Of a DNA stretch of 58,998 nucleotides, positions 58,253 through 58,998 are shown in pieces (the first letter of the stretch is position 1; every line of letters begins with the position of its first letter). The translations under genes were made by a program, and so were the position numbers. Under the pieces are notes generated by a model, which saw nothing but the letters and a program-made list of their open reading frames with translations, ran no database searches and was not told the DNA's origin. The stretch is taken from positions 1-58,998 of the forward strand of contig CAJKHT010000006.1 in the NCBI GenBank assembly GCA_905199755.1. The letters are read 5' to 3'. Source of the stretch: an uncultured Eubacteriales bacterium (GTDB lineage: Bacteria; Bacillota; Clostridia; UBA1381).

Positions 58253-58542
58253 ATCGAGTAGAGGCTAACCCTTAATGAGCTTCGCCCCTCTCACACCACC
58301 GTGCATACCGTTCAGTACACGGCGGTTCAATTTATATTTCAGTATGTACTTTTAGATAGTGGTCTGTTAGTGATAGCAGACCTCTTTTCTTTAACCTGTC
58401 ATTATTTATAGCAAATCTGCTGATAGCCTTTTCTCGTATTTGCACAGTTAAATGCAAGCTCAATCGGCATACCAAGTTTTACGAGTGCATCGCACCTCGT
58501 TTTTGTCTTTTTCCATTGTTTCCGGATTATTATCAAGCTCAT
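58253..58542 (-). mobile_element. Group II intron remnant (3' end: RT C-terminus plus domains V and VI)
   Basis: Read on the minus strand, 58328-58294 gives domain V (GAACCGCCGTGT ... GCACGGTGGTG) and 58293-58253 gives a domain VI-like segment ending CCTCTACTCGAT, the typical group II 3' boundary (AY). Upstream of that, 58542-58402 encodes QWKKTKTRCDALVKLGMPIE and NCANTRKGY, the C-terminal maturase/X-domain end of intron reverse transcriptases. A frameshift near 58410 separates it from the end RLKKRGLLSLTDHYLKVHTE (58332-58394). The rest of the RT and the intron 5' half are missing within view, so it looks degenerate. Confidence 0.75.
58402..58542 (-). pseudogene. Truncated group II intron reverse transcriptase/maturase C-terminus
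   Basis: A 46-codon open frame (ATG at 58542, stop at 58402) matching the end of LtrA-like proteins (WKKTKTRCDALVKLGMPIE, ANTRKGY). The polymerase and palm domains are absent. The continuation after GY is in another frame (AINNDRLKKRGLLSLTDHYL), so at least one frameshift has occurred. Confidence 0.7.
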
Positions 58543-58623
58543 TTATCTTGCAATGAAAGGCGTAAAAAGAAAGTAAATATTTATAGGGCAGATGATTTTT
58601 TTATTTGCCCCGTCTGCCGACTG

Positions 58624-58653
58624 AAAAAACACGTCCGATATGGACGTGTTTTT
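58624..58653. terminator. Terminator in the mobile remnant region
   Basis: Perfect stem AAAAACACGTCC / GGACGTGTTTTT with a 5-base loop; A and T runs allow either direction. On the minus strand it would end the small ORF at 58672 and the sigma-like fragment. Confidence 0.8.
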
Positions 58654-58671
58654 GTTTGGTGGAGATGAATT

Positions 58672-58785
58672 TTACTCAGTAATCTTCACGTCCGCCGTTT
58701 TTAATATTTGCTGTATATTTTCTTTTAACATCGGAATATCTATTTTGACGGTATTATAAGCTGAATTTATTTTATGGGATTTCAT
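58672..58785 (-). CDS. Tiny hypothetical protein, overlapping the sigma-like fragment
   Basis: A 37-residue frame (MKSHKINSAYNTVKIDIPML, ending KTADVKITE). Its ATG lies inside the end of the upstream sigma-like frame (overlap of 14 bases), an arrangement common in phage and plasmid operons, and a terminator follows. No family recognised; may not be translated. Confidence 0.35.
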   Translation of the reverse strand: MKSHKINSAYNTVKIDIPMLKENIQQILKTADVKITE

Positions 58786-58927
58786 TAATACCTATAACTA
58801 ATGATAAAGCTTTTAAAGCTTGTTCGTGTAAATTATAAATATTTCTAACCATGTAGTGCATATCCTCAGCTATCTGCTCCCATGTTTTGCAATTGATATA
58901 CCTTGCCGTCAACAACGCTCTGTACAA
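58772..58927 (-). pseudogene. Phage-type sigma-70 region 4-like protein, C-terminal fragment
   Basis: Minus-strand codons from 58927 to the stop at 58772 read LYRALLTARYINCKTWEQIA then EDMHY and LHEQALKAL. This is the helix-turn-helix end of small phage/prophage transcription factors (DUF1492/ArpU-like, sigma region 4). No start codon exists in frame in the window and the codons to the right do not match, so it is either truncated or frameshifted. 58928-58998 shows nothing I can assign. Confidence 0.55.
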
Positions 58928-58998
58928 ATGCGGAATTGAAGCGGAAAATGAACATTGCGGATAGAGGACGGTACAGTAAAAAAACTGATATGGTAAAC

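Noticed and set aside
58570..58620. Second hairpin (GGCAGA...TCTGCC) as part of the intron
   Set aside because: The repeat is imperfect with an A/T-rich loop and cannot be fitted to a group II domain; left unassigned.
1..58998. CRISPR arrays, tRNA or rRNA genes, insertion sequences with terminal repeats
   Set aside because: No regularly spaced repeats, no tRNA-like cloverleaf or CCA end, and no transposase frame were seen; gaps between genes are mostly too short to hide them.

Overview
The window looks like chromosomal DNA from an endospore-forming Clostridia-type member of the Bacillota. The reasons are moderate GC, an intact spore-related block in Bacillus subtilis order (yabM, yabN/mazG, HU, rqcP/yabO, yabP, yabQ, divIC, yabR), a PPi-type phosphofructokinase, TTG/GTG starts with strong purine-rich ribosome sites, and very clean sigma-A promoters with 17-base spacers. 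I cannot name the species. Almost all of it is core genome. Only the last ~750 bases look mobile.

Layout. 0-17.9 kb is a long minus-strand run: a carboxy-terminal protease, DUF1934 protein, glutamate racemase, D-Ala-D-Ala ligase, RluD-like pseudouridine synthase, LspA, AroB, TsaD, RimI, a low-MW arginine/tyrosine phosphatase, TsaC/Sua5, nicotinate phosphoribosyltransferase, a large membrane protein fused to a DUF6273-like domain, and then the yabR-to-yabM spore/division block. AroA and a secreted transglutaminase-like protein are on plus (18.0-20.9 kb). A minus-strand stretch follows (20.9-37.5 kb): ABC exporter, UppP, cytidylate-kinase-like protein, lytic transglycosylase, CoaE, Ca2+ P-type ATPase, uracil-DNA glycosylase, an esterase, a GldG/DUF4340 ABC-2 transporter operon, AspS and HisS. 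L31, S15, PNPase, GalU and a stand-alone tryptophan synthase beta-like gene are on plus (37.7-43.2 kb). A LysR regulator diverges from a two-gene membrane operon (43.3-45.3 kb). rpoB and rpoC are on minus (45.6-53.3 kb). An ABC-F ATPase, ThyA, FolA and PPi-PFK are on plus (53.6-57.8 kb).

Right end. A GDSL/SGNH hydrolase gene is cut off after its Tyr-Tyr-Gly-Ser-Ser motif by the 3' end of a group II intron lying on the opposite strand. Only domains V/VI and the last codons of the intron's reverse transcriptase are recognisable. Beyond them are a phage-type sigma-70-region-4-like fragment, a tiny overlapping ORF and a terminator.

The most interesting signal is the leader of the trpB-like gene (41673-41822). 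A TTGACA-N17-TAATAT promoter starts transcription at an array of NAG triplets in exact 5-base register: ten register positions, seven of them GAG or TAG. The first part of this array can pair with the 5' arm, loop and part of the 3' arm of an intrinsic terminator just before the gene. This is the architecture of TRAP (MtrB) tryptophan attenuation in Bacillus, here on a single trpB2-type gene. Other points worth a second look are a self-contained promoter-plus-terminator unit antisense to the rpoBC promoter, a long hairpin in front of pnp, the DUF6273 membrane fusion, and the intron-split hydrolase. No tRNA, rRNA or CRISPR was seen.
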